This document shows positions 28,985 to 38,074 of a stretch of 42,544 nt of DNA, piece by piece. Both the position numbers and the translations under genes were made by a program. The notes under the pieces were generated by a model. It was not told the origin of the DNA and ran no database searches. It worked only from the letters and a program-made list of their open reading frames with translations. The stretch is from Verrucomicrobiota bacterium (GTDB lineage: Bacteria; Verrucomicrobiota; Verrucomicrobiia; Limisphaerales; JADJPG01): the NCBI GenBank assembly GCA_016713365.1, contig JADJPG010000064.1, forward strand, positions 1-42,544. The letters are read 5' to 3'. Position 1 is the stretch's first letter, and each line of letters starts with the position of its first letter.

Positions 28985-30066
28985 GGCTTGCCTCCGGTAG
29001 TTGCGGGCGCGGACGTCGGCGACGACGCCTTCACCTTCGCGCCGGGACGAATCTTCTGAATGCCCTCGGCGACGACGCGTTCGCCGGGCTTCACGCCGCT
29101 GATGATTTCGACCAGCCCCGCCTGGCGAATGCCGATCTTCACCGGACGAATCTGCGCCGTGTCTTCCTTGTCGAGAACGTAGACGATATTTCGATCCCCG
29201 CTGGCGGTGACCGCGCTCTCGGGAATGACAATCGCATCTTCCTTGAGCTTCAGCGTGAGGTTGAGATTGGCGAACATGCCGGGCTTCAGCTCCGCGTTCG
29301 GATTATCGATGCGCGCTTTGACCAGCGCGGTGCGCGTGGCGCTCTCGACAAAGGGCGCGACGAAGAACACTTCACCGAGGAACGTGCGTCCCGGATAAGC
29401 AGCGACCGTGATCTCGATCTTCTGACCAATCTTAAGCTGGCTCACGAAGCGCTCCGGGACGTTCAACTCCACCTTCACCGGATCAAGATCGATCAGCCAT
29501 GTGAGTGTCGTGTTCCGGGCAATAACCTGACCCGGGCTCACCTGGCGCGAGCTCATCATTCCCTTGAACGGCGCATAGATGCGCGCGTCCTTCAGCAAAC
29601 GCTTCTTCAACTCCAGGCTCGCCTTGCTCGCCTGATACTGCGCCGCGGCCTGATCGTATTCCTGCTGGCTGATGAGCTTGTCCCGCAGCAACTGCTTGTT
29701 TCGATCGTAGGTCGTTTCAGTCAGCTTGAAGTTCGCCTCCGCCTCGTTCACCGTCGCGGTAAACTTCGATTCATCGAGACGAATCAGGAGATCGCCCTGT
29801 TTCACCTTCTGGCCCTCGGTGAAGAGCACCTCCTCCAGCGTGCCGTCCGTCTCGGACTTGATCTCCACCATCTCGTTCGCCGCGACGGAGCCGACCAGCG
29901 AAAGCGTCTCGTTCACCGCCTGCACTTTCGCTTCCGCAATGACTGCCTGCACGGCATAGGCCGGAGGTGCAGCGCCGCCCTTGGCCGCTTCCTTTTTGCA
30001 ACCGGTCAGGACTGGCGAAATCGAAACCAGGACCGCCAGCAGGGACACGAGACTCGTTTGTTTCAT
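28981..30066 (-). CDS. RND efflux periplasmic adaptor (membrane fusion lipoprotein)
   Basis: A 361-residue protein with a lipoprotein signal: MKQTSLVSLLAVLVSISPVL, then TGC with lipidated C23. The lipoyl-like segment EIKSETDGTLEEVLFTEGQK, the alpha hairpin around AEANFKLTETTYDRNKQLL, and beta-barrel segments KVELNVPERFVSQLKIGQK follow in the standard adaptor order. It lies 17 bases after tetR and overlaps the pump gene, so the three are one transcription unit. Confidence 0.92.
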   Translation of the reverse strand: MKQTSLVSLLAVLVSISPVLTGCKKEAAKGGAAPPAYAVQAVIAEAKVQAVNETLSLVGSVAANEMVEIKSETDGTLEEVLFTEGQKVKQGDLLIRLDESKFTATVNEAEANFKLTETTYDRNKQLLRDKLISQQEYDQAAAQYQASKASLELKKRLLKDARIYAPFKGMMSSRQVSPGQVIARNTTLTWLIDLDPVKVELNVPERFVSQLKIGQKIEITVAAYPGRTFLGEVFFVAPFVESATRTALVKARIDNPNAELKPGMFANLNLTLKLKEDAIVIPESAVTASGDRNIVYVLDKEDTAQIRPVKIGIRQAGLVEIISGVKPGERVVAEGIQKIRPGAKVKASSPTSAPATTGGKP

Positions 30067-30083
30067 AGTCAGTTTGAAAATCG

Positions 30084-30680
30084 TTACCGGCGGGCCGAGG
30101 CGCCGCCGAGGAAAAGTTGCACGATGGATTCCGCATCACGCCGCGTCAGCCGCGGCTTTCCGTGAACGAGATGCTCCATCACCTTGATGGTCATCATTCC
30201 GTAAATCCCCATCGTGAGCTCGCGGCTGGAATACGTTTTGTTGAGCCCGCCGTCGGCCAGGCCGCGCCGGATGAGCGCGTGCATGAACTCGAAGTTCCGC
30301 TCGCACTTGTCCACGTACCGAATCTCCGCCGGTATCTCGCCGCGCGCGGAAAACGCCGTGGCAAAGGCGATGCGCATCAGCGAACGGTGGTCGTTGATGA
30401 ACTCAAACAACGCCGCGAGCACTTCCGTCAACTGTTCCGCCAGGCTCCCGCCCTGTTCGCCAGCCTCGCACATCAGGCGATACCGCTCGTCGTGCGCCCA
30501 GTCGATCAGCGCCTGAAACAAACCAGCCTTGCTCTTGAAATAGTAATACAGCGTGGGCTTCGTCACGCGCGCGGCGTCCACGATGGCCTGCACGGAGGCG
30601 CCCTCATAGCCGCAGTCAGCGAACTGCTTGAGGGCCGAGCGCAAAATCTTCCCGCGCGTCTGTGAGTCGTGCTTGTCCAT
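30084..30680 (-). CDS. TetR family repressor of the efflux cassette
   Basis: A 198-residue protein. Residues 8-55 are the TetR helix-turn-helix: TRGKILRSALKQFADCGYEG, then ASVQAIVDAARVTKPTLYYYFKSK, with the YYYF-K recognition-helix signature. The remainder is a ligand and dimer domain with no recognisable effector pocket. It is the first gene of the cassette. A perfect palindrome sits immediately before its start codon, so it most likely represses itself and both pump pairs until a pump substrate binds. Confidence 0.93.
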   Translation of the reverse strand: MDKHDSQTRGKILRSALKQFADCGYEGASVQAIVDAARVTKPTLYYYFKSKAGLFQALIDWAHDERYRLMCEAGEQGGSLAEQLTEVLAALFEFINDHRSLMRIAFATAFSARGEIPAEIRYVDKCERNFEFMHALIRRGLADGGLNKTYSSRELTMGIYGMMTIKVMEHLVHGKPRLTRRDAESIVQLFLGGASARR

Positions 30681-30684
30681 TAAA

Positions 30685-30700
30685 CCTACCGAACGGTAGG
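30685..30700. promoter_or_regulatory. TetR operator palindrome
   Basis: CCTACCGAACGGTAGG: perfect 7-base arms CCTACCG/CGGTAGG around AA, ending 4 bases before the tetR start codon. It overlaps the ribosome-binding region and the possible -10 box. Size and symmetry are typical of TetR-family autoregulatory operators. Confidence 0.82.
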
Positions 30701-30721
30701 AAGACGCTTAAGGGAGGTCAA
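30693..30721 (-). promoter_or_regulatory. Possible promoter of the efflux cassette
   Basis: On the minus strand TTGACC (30721-30716), 17-base spacer, TACCGT (30698-30693). The -10 box lies inside the operator, which would let bound TetR block RNA polymerase. The implied leader is very short. The -10 match is weak. Confidence 0.4.
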
Positions 30722-30754
30722 TTTCTATTCCCGCAATCTCAATGGAACCTGCGA

Positions 30755-33103
30755 CTAGCGCCTCACACCAAAGTGATGCAGCACATTTCTGACAACCGCC
30801 GCCCACTTCGGATCCGCGTGCAACGCCCAGCCGGAGCCGATGGCGCCGGCGTTGAAGACGCGTCCGCCGTCGGGTCGTTCCCAGTAAATCATTTCGCCGC
30901 CTTGATCGGTCTTGGGTTTGATCACGCGGAAGAAGTAATCCATCGCCTGACCACCTTCCTTCCACGGCAGGATGCCGTTTGCGATGCGCGTGATGCCGGG
31001 CGGATCCTGCGGGACCACGCCGCCTTCCGGGGACGGCTCGACTTGCAGCGCGGAAAAGGTTGATGGACGGATGTCCACTTCGTGACCGTTCGCCATCGGG
31101 AACTTTCCTTCGCCGCCCCAGCCAAACTTGTCGCCGTTCTTGAGCCCGCTTTTCTCTGGCGTGTTGAAGAGGAAGTGCGCGTCGTTCTCCACGACGTAGG
31201 GACCGAAGTTTTTCGGGTTCGACTGGTTGTTCCAGCCGATGATATCGAGCGCGATGACGCGATAACCTGCCATGCCGCATTCGCGCGCCGGGCCACCGCG
31301 CAATCCATCCTGGCTATGCCATGCCTCGCCGCGACGCGACTTCGGCACTTGATCGCCCGGGGAATCCACTTTGCGACATTCCATGATCGTGCAGTCGTCG
31401 TTGAAGCTCACGCGCCAGCCGAGCGTGTTGCCGCTCAGCACGAGCAGATTACCGCCATCGCGCATGAACTTCTCCGCGCCACGATACATGGGCAGCGACC
31501 AGTATTCATTGTGGCCGACAATCATCAGCACCTTGTAACCACGGAGCTGGCTCGGATCGCGATGCCAGTCCACGTCGCTGATCAAATCGTAGTCGTAGCC
31601 CTGTTCCTCCAGCCACGTTTGCGGGAAACGATCCGCGCGCATCAAGTGGCTGTAATCCGTCGCGCCACCGTAACGCACGTACGGCCCCGCCGCCGGCCAC
31701 GGCATCCGCAGGCCAAGTTGATACGTGCCCTGCCCCGCCGCATGGGAGCGATAGAGACAATACGACGGCAGACCGCGATCGGGTCCGTAGCCACCGGTGC
31801 CCCAAACCTGTTTCAACTCCGGTGGCGTGATGGCGAACGGCGTGCCGTTGTACGCGCGCCAGGTGTTCGTCGCACAAACAAAGAGAATCGGCGCCTTGCG
31901 ACGACGCGGCGCCCGGCGCACGAGGAACGTGCAGTGGTAGAGCCGCTCCTTGCCGTCGAAGGTGAACTTCATGCGCGCGACGTAGATGCCGGACCGCGCG
32001 TCGGACGGCACCTTCCAACGATGCGTCACCGCCCAACGGCAGTCGTAGAGATCGTCCGAAGCGAAGCGCAGGCCGTGACCGCGCTCGGCGTCCTGCTTCG
32101 GATCGTAATTACCGAAACGCTCGACCGCCGCCTTGAAACTGGGCCCGCCTATCATCCACGTCGCATGATTGATGATGCGCCCGTGGCGTCCGTTGCCGGA
32201 AGCGTCAGCAACGCGTTCACCCTGTTCTTCACGCAGTAACCAGCAGCCGAGCACATCGCGGCCGCGGGCGCCTGTGAGGCCCTTCGACTCGAAGCGTTGC
32301 TTCACTTGCTCCGCGATCAACGCGCGGCTGTAGATCACCGGCATGGAAATGTCGCCCTCGAGGAAATGCTGAACCACCCCGCCCTGCGCCATCGCGCCAA
32401 GGCGCAGCGGATGCGTTCCGGGTTTTAGCGTGCCGACGAAATCCCACGCGGCAACTTCCTCGCCGTTCACGTAAACGCGTTTCCGCTTTCCGTCCCACGT
32501 CGCAGTGAGATGATTCCACTTGTTGCGCGTGACCACGCCAGTCTTCGTGCGATGGACGACAGCTTCGTCGGGCGAAACACCGTCGCCGAGGTAGAAGCCC
32601 ACGTAACCATCCTTGCCGATGCCGAGCGCGAAGCCTTCCGAGGAATCCTTGTCCTCCTGACTCACGACGCCCTGCAGCTTCGTGATATCCCACGGCCGCA
32701 CCCAGCATTCCACGGAGAACGCCTTCAGCGCGCCGCGCAGTCCTTTCGCGATGTGAACATAGGAACCGGGATGAATCGGCTGCGGCGTGGCGTTCTGACC
32801 GCCGAGATCCGCCAGCACGGTGTCGCCGGACGGATCGTCCACGTTCAGCCCGAGGCGGCAGATGGTCATCGAATACGGCACGCTCGCGCTCACGCACAGT
32901 TCAAACGTGTCGCCGGCAGCGATGCTGTGCTCCATGGGATACGCGTGAACTCCGGGCACATCCATCGCGCGATGCGCGGGAATCGTCTCAGCGCGGCCGG
33001 TGCGAGTCGCGGCGCGGGCCGGGAGCGGGAGGTTCAACGCGGTGAGGCCGGCCACACCGATTCCGGTGCGCCGGATGAATTCGCGACGAGTGGTCTTGGA
33101 CAT
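30755..33103 (-). CDS. Tat-exported LamG / N,N-dimethylformamidase beta-like protein
   Basis: A 782-residue protein. The start at 33103 (MSKTTRREFIRRTGIGVAG) begins just before a twin-arginine signal (TTRREF). Residues about 110-265 form a LamG domain (FSVECWVRPWDI, NKWNHLTATWDGKRKRVYVN). The C-terminal half (about 400-782) matches the dimethylformamidase large-subunit-like domain with an amidotransferase-like fold. In the characterised enzyme, iron is bound by tyrosines and a glutamate. Candidates here are Y418 (TWRAYNG), Y448/Y451 and E533 (VGHNEYWS), but I could not align them. No small-subunit gene is nearby, so dimethylformamidase activity is not implied; a C-N hydrolase of unknown substrate is the fair call. 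Confidence 0.82.
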   Translation of the reverse strand: MSKTTRREFIRRTGIGVAGLTALNLPLPARAATRTGRAETIPAHRAMDVPGVHAYPMEHSIAAGDTFELCVSASVPYSMTICRLGLNVDDPSGDTVLADLGGQNATPQPIHPGSYVHIAKGLRGALKAFSVECWVRPWDITKLQGVVSQEDKDSSEGFALGIGKDGYVGFYLGDGVSPDEAVVHRTKTGVVTRNKWNHLTATWDGKRKRVYVNGEEVAAWDFVGTLKPGTHPLRLGAMAQGGVVQHFLEGDISMPVIYSRALIAEQVKQRFESKGLTGARGRDVLGCWLLREEQGERVADASGNGRHGRIINHATWMIGGPSFKAAVERFGNYDPKQDAERGHGLRFASDDLYDCRWAVTHRWKVPSDARSGIYVARMKFTFDGKERLYHCTFLVRRAPRRRKAPILFVCATNTWRAYNGTPFAITPPELKQVWGTGGYGPDRGLPSYCLYRSHAAGQGTYQLGLRMPWPAAGPYVRYGGATDYSHLMRADRFPQTWLEEQGYDYDLISDVDWHRDPSQLRGYKVLMIVGHNEYWSLPMYRGAEKFMRDGGNLLVLSGNTLGWRVSFNDDCTIMECRKVDSPGDQVPKSRRGEAWHSQDGLRGGPARECGMAGYRVIALDIIGWNNQSNPKNFGPYVVENDAHFLFNTPEKSGLKNGDKFGWGGEGKFPMANGHEVDIRPSTFSALQVEPSPEGGVVPQDPPGITRIANGILPWKEGGQAMDYFFRVIKPKTDQGGEMIYWERPDGGRVFNAGAIGSGWALHADPKWAAVVRNVLHHFGVRR

Positions 33104-33201
33104 GGTGAGTTGCGGAATCGTTCTCCCGCCCGTCAAACGCTCGCAAGCTGTTTCTCCGGCTGCGTTCTACCGCGTCAATATCGGTGAGGCGAAACTCTCG
33201 G

Positions 33202-35244
33202 CTAATCAGCTGAAACCCGTGGTGCGAGCGAAGCCTTGGCCTTGTCGAGCTGGGCGCGGGTGCCAAGGAGCAGGACCTGATCGCCGGATTGCAACTCCTC
33301 GTCCGGTCCCGGATTGACCAGGCTGTTTCCGTTGCGTTCGATGCCAACAATGCTCGCGCCCGTTTCGGACCGGAGCTGAAGCTCGCGGATGAGTTTGCCG
33401 GTGGCTGCGGAACTAGCCGCGAGGGTCAACATCTCCAAGTCTGCCTCGCGCAGAAGCCCGCCCAGCGGCGGAACCGGTGCATGTTCGTGTCGGGTAGGCG
33501 GCGGTTGGGTGAACGTCTCCTGCAACGCGCTCTGCGCCTTCGAATACACGCGGATAAACGAGCGCCAAAGCAGCCAGGTGACCAGCGCCACAATGAGGAG
33601 CAGGACGATCAGCATCCGGGTGTTTGGCAGCAAGGCGGAGCTGAGCAGCAATACATACAGGCCGAGGGCGGCGAGCCCGGCCGCCGGAACGACCTGGGCC
33701 ACGACGGCGCGAATCGCAGCCGTGCGTTCACCGGCGGCGGCTTCAGTGACTTTGGTTTCCGCGATGAGCAGTCCCAGCGCCTGCAGCTTGCGGAACGTGG
33801 CGATGAGCAGTGGCAGCGACGCGACAACGGCCGCGAGCCAGAGCGCGCCCTTGAGCAGATCTCCGCCGGGCAACATTCCGCTCAGCCAGCCGGGCGGACG
33901 ACGTCCGACGAACGCCGCGGCAATAAACACCGCCGCCACCAGCGCGGCGTTCAGCGCCATTTGCCAGAACCAGCGGCGAATGAGTTTCGTCGCCAGACTG
34001 CTCTGGCGGCGGCTCCCAAGCTGACCAACCCATTGCGTGTAGAGCCCAAGGCTGTTCACCAGCGGCCGCGGCGCCACGCGGTCGAACCAGCTCACGAGAC
34101 CATCGGAGCCTTTCATCAAATACGGCGTAAACAATGTCGTGACGGCTGAGACCGCGACGGCGATCGGGTAGAGAAAATCGCTGGTCACCTTCAGCTGCAA
34201 TCCCAGGGAAGCGATGATGAACGAAAACTCGCCGATCTGCGCCAGGCCCATGCCGACTTTCAGGGACGTGCGCGTGTCGTTTCCACCCACGAAGGTGCCG
34301 ATCGCGCAGGTGATGACCTTACCGACAACCACCGCCGCCGTGATGACCACAATCGGCAGCCAGTGAAGCGCGAGCATCTTCGGATCGATCAACATGCCGA
34401 TTGTGACGAAGAAGATCGCACTGAACATGTCGCGCACCGGTTCGGTGAGAATCTCGATGCGATGAATCTCGCGCGCCTCGGCAATGACCGCGCCGATGAT
34501 GAACGCGCCGAGCGCCACGCTGTAATCGAGCTTCGCCGCCAGCAATGAGAAGCCGAAGCACAGCGCCAGCACGGTGATGAGGAGCATCTCGTTGCTCTTG
34601 AATCGCGCCACATAACTGAGAAGCCGCGGCACCGCGAGCAGTCCGATCACCAGCGCCGCGACGAGGAAGATACCGAGCTTGCCGATCGTGATGCCGACAT
34701 CCGCAACGCTGAGCGCGCCGGTCATGGCGATGCCGGACAGCAGCGCGATCATGACGATGGCTAGAATGTCCTCGATGATCAGGATGCCGAAAATGAGTTC
34801 CGAAAATCGTTCCTTCGATTTGCCCAGCTCGGCGAGCGCCTTGATGATGATCGTCGTGGAAGAGATCGAGAGCATCGCGCCGAGGAAGATGCTGTCCATC
34901 GTGCTCCAGCCGAACATGCGCCCGATCTCGTAGCCCACCCACACCATCAGCAGGATCTCCAGCAACGCCGCGATGAACGCCGCGCCGCCGACGTTGCGGA
35001 GCTTGCGCAGGCTGAACTCCAGGCCGAGCGAGAACATCAGGAGAATCACGCCCAGCTCGGACATGGTCTTGATCGTCGCCTCGTCGTGGATGAACGGCGC
35101 CGGCGGCGTGTGCGGCCCGATGATTACTCCGGCGAGGATATAGCCGAGCACGACCGGCTGTTTGAAGCGGTGAAAAATCACCGTCACCAGCCCGGCCACA
35201 ATCATGACCACCGCGAGGTCCTGAAGAAATGTGACTGAGTGCAT
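33202..35244 (-). CDS. CPA2 cation:proton antiporter (Kef/Ybal-like) with TrkA-C domain
   Basis: A 680-residue protein. ATG 35244 is preferred because AGGA precedes it and MHSVTFLQDLAVVMIVAGLV is the normal family start; longer frames lack a ribosome site. About 12 helices form the Na+/H+ exchanger fold (QPVVLGYILAGVIIGPHTPP, DILAIVMIALLSGIA, GLAQIGEFSFIIASLGLQ). After residue about 385 there is an unusual extra block of hydrophobic helices (WQMALNAALVAAVFIAAAFV, ALWLAAVVASLPLLIATF, LYVLLLSSALLPN). A TrkA-C regulatory domain closes the protein (about 600-670: RELQLRSETGASIVGIERNG, SGDQVLLLGTRAQLDKA). No TrkA-N nucleotide domain is seen. It probably moves K+ or Na+ against protons. Confidence 0.9.
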   Translation of the reverse strand: MHSVTFLQDLAVVMIVAGLVTVIFHRFKQPVVLGYILAGVIIGPHTPPAPFIHDEATIKTMSELGVILLMFSLGLEFSLRKLRNVGGAAFIAALLEILLMVWVGYEIGRMFGWSTMDSIFLGAMLSISSTTIIIKALAELGKSKERFSELIFGILIIEDILAIVMIALLSGIAMTGALSVADVGITIGKLGIFLVAALVIGLLAVPRLLSYVARFKSNEMLLITVLALCFGFSLLAAKLDYSVALGAFIIGAVIAEAREIHRIEILTEPVRDMFSAIFFVTIGMLIDPKMLALHWLPIVVITAAVVVGKVITCAIGTFVGGNDTRTSLKVGMGLAQIGEFSFIIASLGLQLKVTSDFLYPIAVAVSAVTTLFTPYLMKGSDGLVSWFDRVAPRPLVNSLGLYTQWVGQLGSRRQSSLATKLIRRWFWQMALNAALVAAVFIAAAFVGRRPPGWLSGMLPGGDLLKGALWLAAVVASLPLLIATFRKLQALGLLIAETKVTEAAAGERTAAIRAVVAQVVPAAGLAALGLYVLLLSSALLPNTRMLIVLLLIVALVTWLLWRSFIRVYSKAQSALQETFTQPPPTRHEHAPVPPLGGLLREADLEMLTLAASSAATGKLIRELQLRSETGASIVGIERNGNSLVNPGPDEELQSGDQVLLLGTRAQLDKAKASLAPRVSAD

Positions 35245-35423
35245 TGAGCTGCGTTCCTGTGCGGACATTTTGCGGCACGATTCGGATTGGTCAAACGATT
35301 GATCCCATTCCGTGCAAAAAAGCCGACGCACCATGTTTGGCTGAACATTCCGTCCGGAGGGCCGTCGATTTACCGGACGAAGATTGCAGAACAACGCCGG
35401 CCTCGGTTACAAGATTGCCATCC

Positions 35424-36653
35424 ATGATCACTACCTCGTTCGCCTTCCAAGCGGCTCTTAGCCGGATGCTGCTGGTGTCTGGCTGTGTCGCCACATGGTT
35501 GATGCTCGCCGTGACTTCCCCGGTCCTCGCGGCGGAAGGCGCGCCGGAGAAGGGCATCACCTACAAGAACGATCGCATCGAATCCGCGCCGTGGTCCGTG
35601 CATGTGGTGAAGGTTCCGCGCAATGATCCGACGCTGGAGGTCCGTTCCACGCTCGCCCGAGAAACCGTCCTTGGGCTCAGTCGCGTGAGTGATCAGGCAT
35701 TGGACGTCCCGTCCTCGGTCGGCACGCCGCTGGCCGGCGTGAACGGCGACTTTTATGAACGCGAAGGCAGCCGCTACGCCGGCGACCCGCGCGGGTTGCA
35801 GATTGTGGAGGGCGATCTGGTGAGCGAGCCCACGGGGAATTCGAGCTACTGCGCCTTCTGGATCGATGCGGACGGCAATCCGCACATCGACGATGTCGTG
35901 CCCCAGTTCAAAGCGACCTTTCCGGGAGGCAAGAGTTTCAAGTTCGGCCTGAACGAAGAGCGCGGCTCCGGTTCTGTCGTGCTTTACACGTCAACGCTCG
36001 GCAAGGCCACGCGGGCTTCGGGCGGACGCGAACTGGTGCTGGAGAAAGCTGATGGCGGATCATGGATTCCGTTCCGAATCGGCGAGACCTACACGGCGAC
36101 AGTTCGTGAGGCAAACGAGGCCGGGAACAGCCGCCTGGACAAATCCACCGTCGTTCTTTCGTTCGGGCCCCGCCGTGCCGCGGACCTTCCCGCGATCGAA
36201 GCCGGCATGGAGATCACGCTTTCCACTGCGAGCACACCGAACCTTCGCTCCGCGCGCGCGGCCATCAGCGGCGGATCGATCATCACGCGCGGCGGGAAGA
36301 AGACGAAGATCCAGGAGCCGCGCAACAGCAGTTCGCTGAACTCCTACTCGGTGCGATCGATGTTCGAGCGGCATCCGCGCTCGGCCGTGGGCTTCAGCAA
36401 GACGCATATTTTTTTCGCAACCGTCGACGGCCGTCAGCGCGGGCTTTCGGTCGGCATGACGCTGGAGGAACTCGGAGCCTACATGGCGAAGATCGGTTGC
36501 GAGGAGGCCATCAACCTCGATGGCGGTGGTTCGGCGACCTTCTGGTATCGCGGACGCGTGGTGAACAGCCCTTGCGACGGCAGCGAACGAACGGTGGCCA
36601 ACGGCCTTCTGGTGATCCGCAAGCCTGTCACGGCACCAGGTAGCCCAAAGTAG
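35424..36653 (+). CDS. Secreted phosphodiester glycosidase family protein (NAGPA-like), copy 1
   Basis: A 409-residue protein. The start at 35424 gives a signal peptide ending near SPVLAAEG; the longer upstream frame has no signal at its start. The domain (DUF2233/NAGPA superfamily) carries AGVNGDFYEREG early and AVGFSKTHIFFATVDGRQRG, GLSVGMTLEELGAYMAKIG and INLDGGGSATFW late, the family's hallmark motifs. The family includes the enzyme that uncovers mannose-6-phosphate and bacterial phosphodiester glycosidases; the substrate here is unknown. It is transcribed divergently from the antiporter. Confidence 0.88.
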   Translation: MITTSFAFQAALSRMLLVSGCVATWLMLAVTSPVLAAEGAPEKGITYKNDRIESAPWSVHVVKVPRNDPTLEVRSTLARETVLGLSRVSDQALDVPSSVGTPLAGVNGDFYEREGSRYAGDPRGLQIVEGDLVSEPTGNSSYCAFWIDADGNPHIDDVVPQFKATFPGGKSFKFGLNEERGSGSVVLYTSTLGKATRASGGRELVLEKADGGSWIPFRIGETYTATVREANEAGNSRLDKSTVVLSFGPRRAADLPAIEAGMEITLSTASTPNLRSARAAISGGSIITRGGKKTKIQEPRNSSSLNSYSVRSMFERHPRSAVGFSKTHIFFATVDGRQRGLSVGMTLEELGAYMAKIGCEEAINLDGGGSATFWYRGRVVNSPCDGSERTVANGLLVIRKPVTAPGSPK

Positions 36654-36846
36654 CATTGCGAGTTGCTCCTTAACGACCGCTTAATGGGCGGCGTGATAAG
36701 TTGGCGGAACAGCCACCGGTCAATTTTACAAAAATCTTTGGCAACTCGCCGGGGGTATCGGTGTCTACCTAGTGCACGAACCGTCGTTGCCAGACCAAAG
36801 AACCGGGCTTAGTATGCCCGACAGTCGGAGTAGTGCGAATCGTACC

Positions 36847-38055
36847 ATGTCGCGGAAATCATTCGGAATCAAAGTGCAGGCAGGGACTGCCCTCGACACA
36901 TCCAGAAGGTGCTTCGGCGCCGTTTTGGCGATGGCGCTCGCCCTCGCCACGGCCACCCCGGCATTCTCGGCGGCTCCCGCAGGCGAGGAATCCACCCGGA
37001 CCAACCGCGCGTTCTATTACGTCAACGACAAGCTGCCCGAAGGTCCGTGGTCCATCCACCTCGTCCGCCTCGAGCGCGACAATCCGGACTACGAAATTCA
37101 CAGCATGCTCGCCGGCAATGCGATCACCGGCATGACCACGCTGAGCGAGCAAACCAAGGCGCTCCCGCCGCAACTTGGCCGGCCGATAGCCGCCGTGAAC
37201 GGAGATTTTTATTTCACCAGCCCGAAGGCGTACAACGGAGATCCCCAAGGCGTCCAGATTGTAAGTGGCGAGCTGATCAGCGGACCGACCGATCACGCCT
37301 GCTTCTGGATCGACGCGAACGGAACGCCGAACACCGGCGTGGTGCAGCCGCTGTTTCGAGCCACCTGGCCGCATGGCTCCACCACCCCGTTTGGCTTGAA
37401 CGAGGAACGGCCCGGAGATGGCGCCGTCCTTTACACGCCGCGCATGGGACCTTCCACCGGAACCAAATCTGGTGGCCGCGAATACGTGCTCGAAGCAATC
37501 GACAAGGCCGCGTGGCTGCCGTTGCGGGTGGGTGCCAAGATTCGCGCCCGCGTGCGCGAAATTCGGGAAGCCGGCGACACTCCGCTCAAGCCGGAGATCA
37601 TGATTCTCTCGCTCGGACCGCAGCTTCTCGTCGACGCACCAGTCGTTGGTGTGGGCGACGAAGTGGAACTCTCCACCGCGACGGCGCCTTCGCTGACCGG
37701 CGCCCGCACTGCGATCGGCGGCGGTCCGCGACTCGTGGTGGATGGCAAACCGATGAACGGCTGGAAGTCCCCCAACCAACGCCATCCCCGCGCCGCCATG
37801 GGTTGGAATAACGAATACCTCTACCTGATGCTCGTCGACGGCCGGCAGCCCGGTCTGTCTGTCGGCATGAGTTTTCAGGAGATGGCGAACTACTTCATCA
37901 AGATCGGCTGCACCCACGCGATGAACCTCGATGGAGGCGGCTCGGCATCGATGAACGTCTTCGGCCAGGTGGTCAGCAGTCCCTCGGAAGGTCAGGAACG
38001 CCCCGTCGCCAACGGACTGGTCATCATCAAGAAACCAAAGCGGGAAATTCCGTAA
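36847..38055 (+). CDS. Secreted phosphodiester glycosidase family protein (NAGPA-like), copy 2
   Basis: A 402-residue paralogue of the preceding gene. ATG 36847 (MSRKSFGIKVQAGTALDTSR) is the closest start to the signal hydrophobic core FGAVLAMALALATATPAFS; in-frame ATGs at 36772 and 36814 are possible. It shares AAVNGDFYF, LNEERPGDGAVLYTPRMG, HPRAAMGW, VDGRQPGLSVGMSFQEM and MNLDGGGSAS with its neighbour in the same order, which indicates tandem duplication followed by divergence. The 193-base gap between the two holds no gene and no clear terminator. Confidence 0.88.
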   Translation: MSRKSFGIKVQAGTALDTSRRCFGAVLAMALALATATPAFSAAPAGEESTRTNRAFYYVNDKLPEGPWSIHLVRLERDNPDYEIHSMLAGNAITGMTTLSEQTKALPPQLGRPIAAVNGDFYFTSPKAYNGDPQGVQIVSGELISGPTDHACFWIDANGTPNTGVVQPLFRATWPHGSTTPFGLNEERPGDGAVLYTPRMGPSTGTKSGGREYVLEAIDKAAWLPLRVGAKIRARVREIREAGDTPLKPEIMILSLGPQLLVDAPVVGVGDEVELSTATAPSLTGARTAIGGGPRLVVDGKPMNGWKSPNQRHPRAAMGWNNEYLYLMLVDGRQPGLSVGMSFQEMANYFIKIGCTHAMNLDGGGSASMNVFGQVVSSPSEGQERPVANGLVIIKKPKREIP

Positions 38056-38074
38056 CTCGACCCTTCTCGCTCCG

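Noticed and set aside
36741..36770. ECF-type promoter (GGCAACT, 16 bases, GTCTA) upstream of the second phosphodiester glycosidase
   Set aside because: Plausible spacing but degenerate boxes and no second example in the window; too weak to list.
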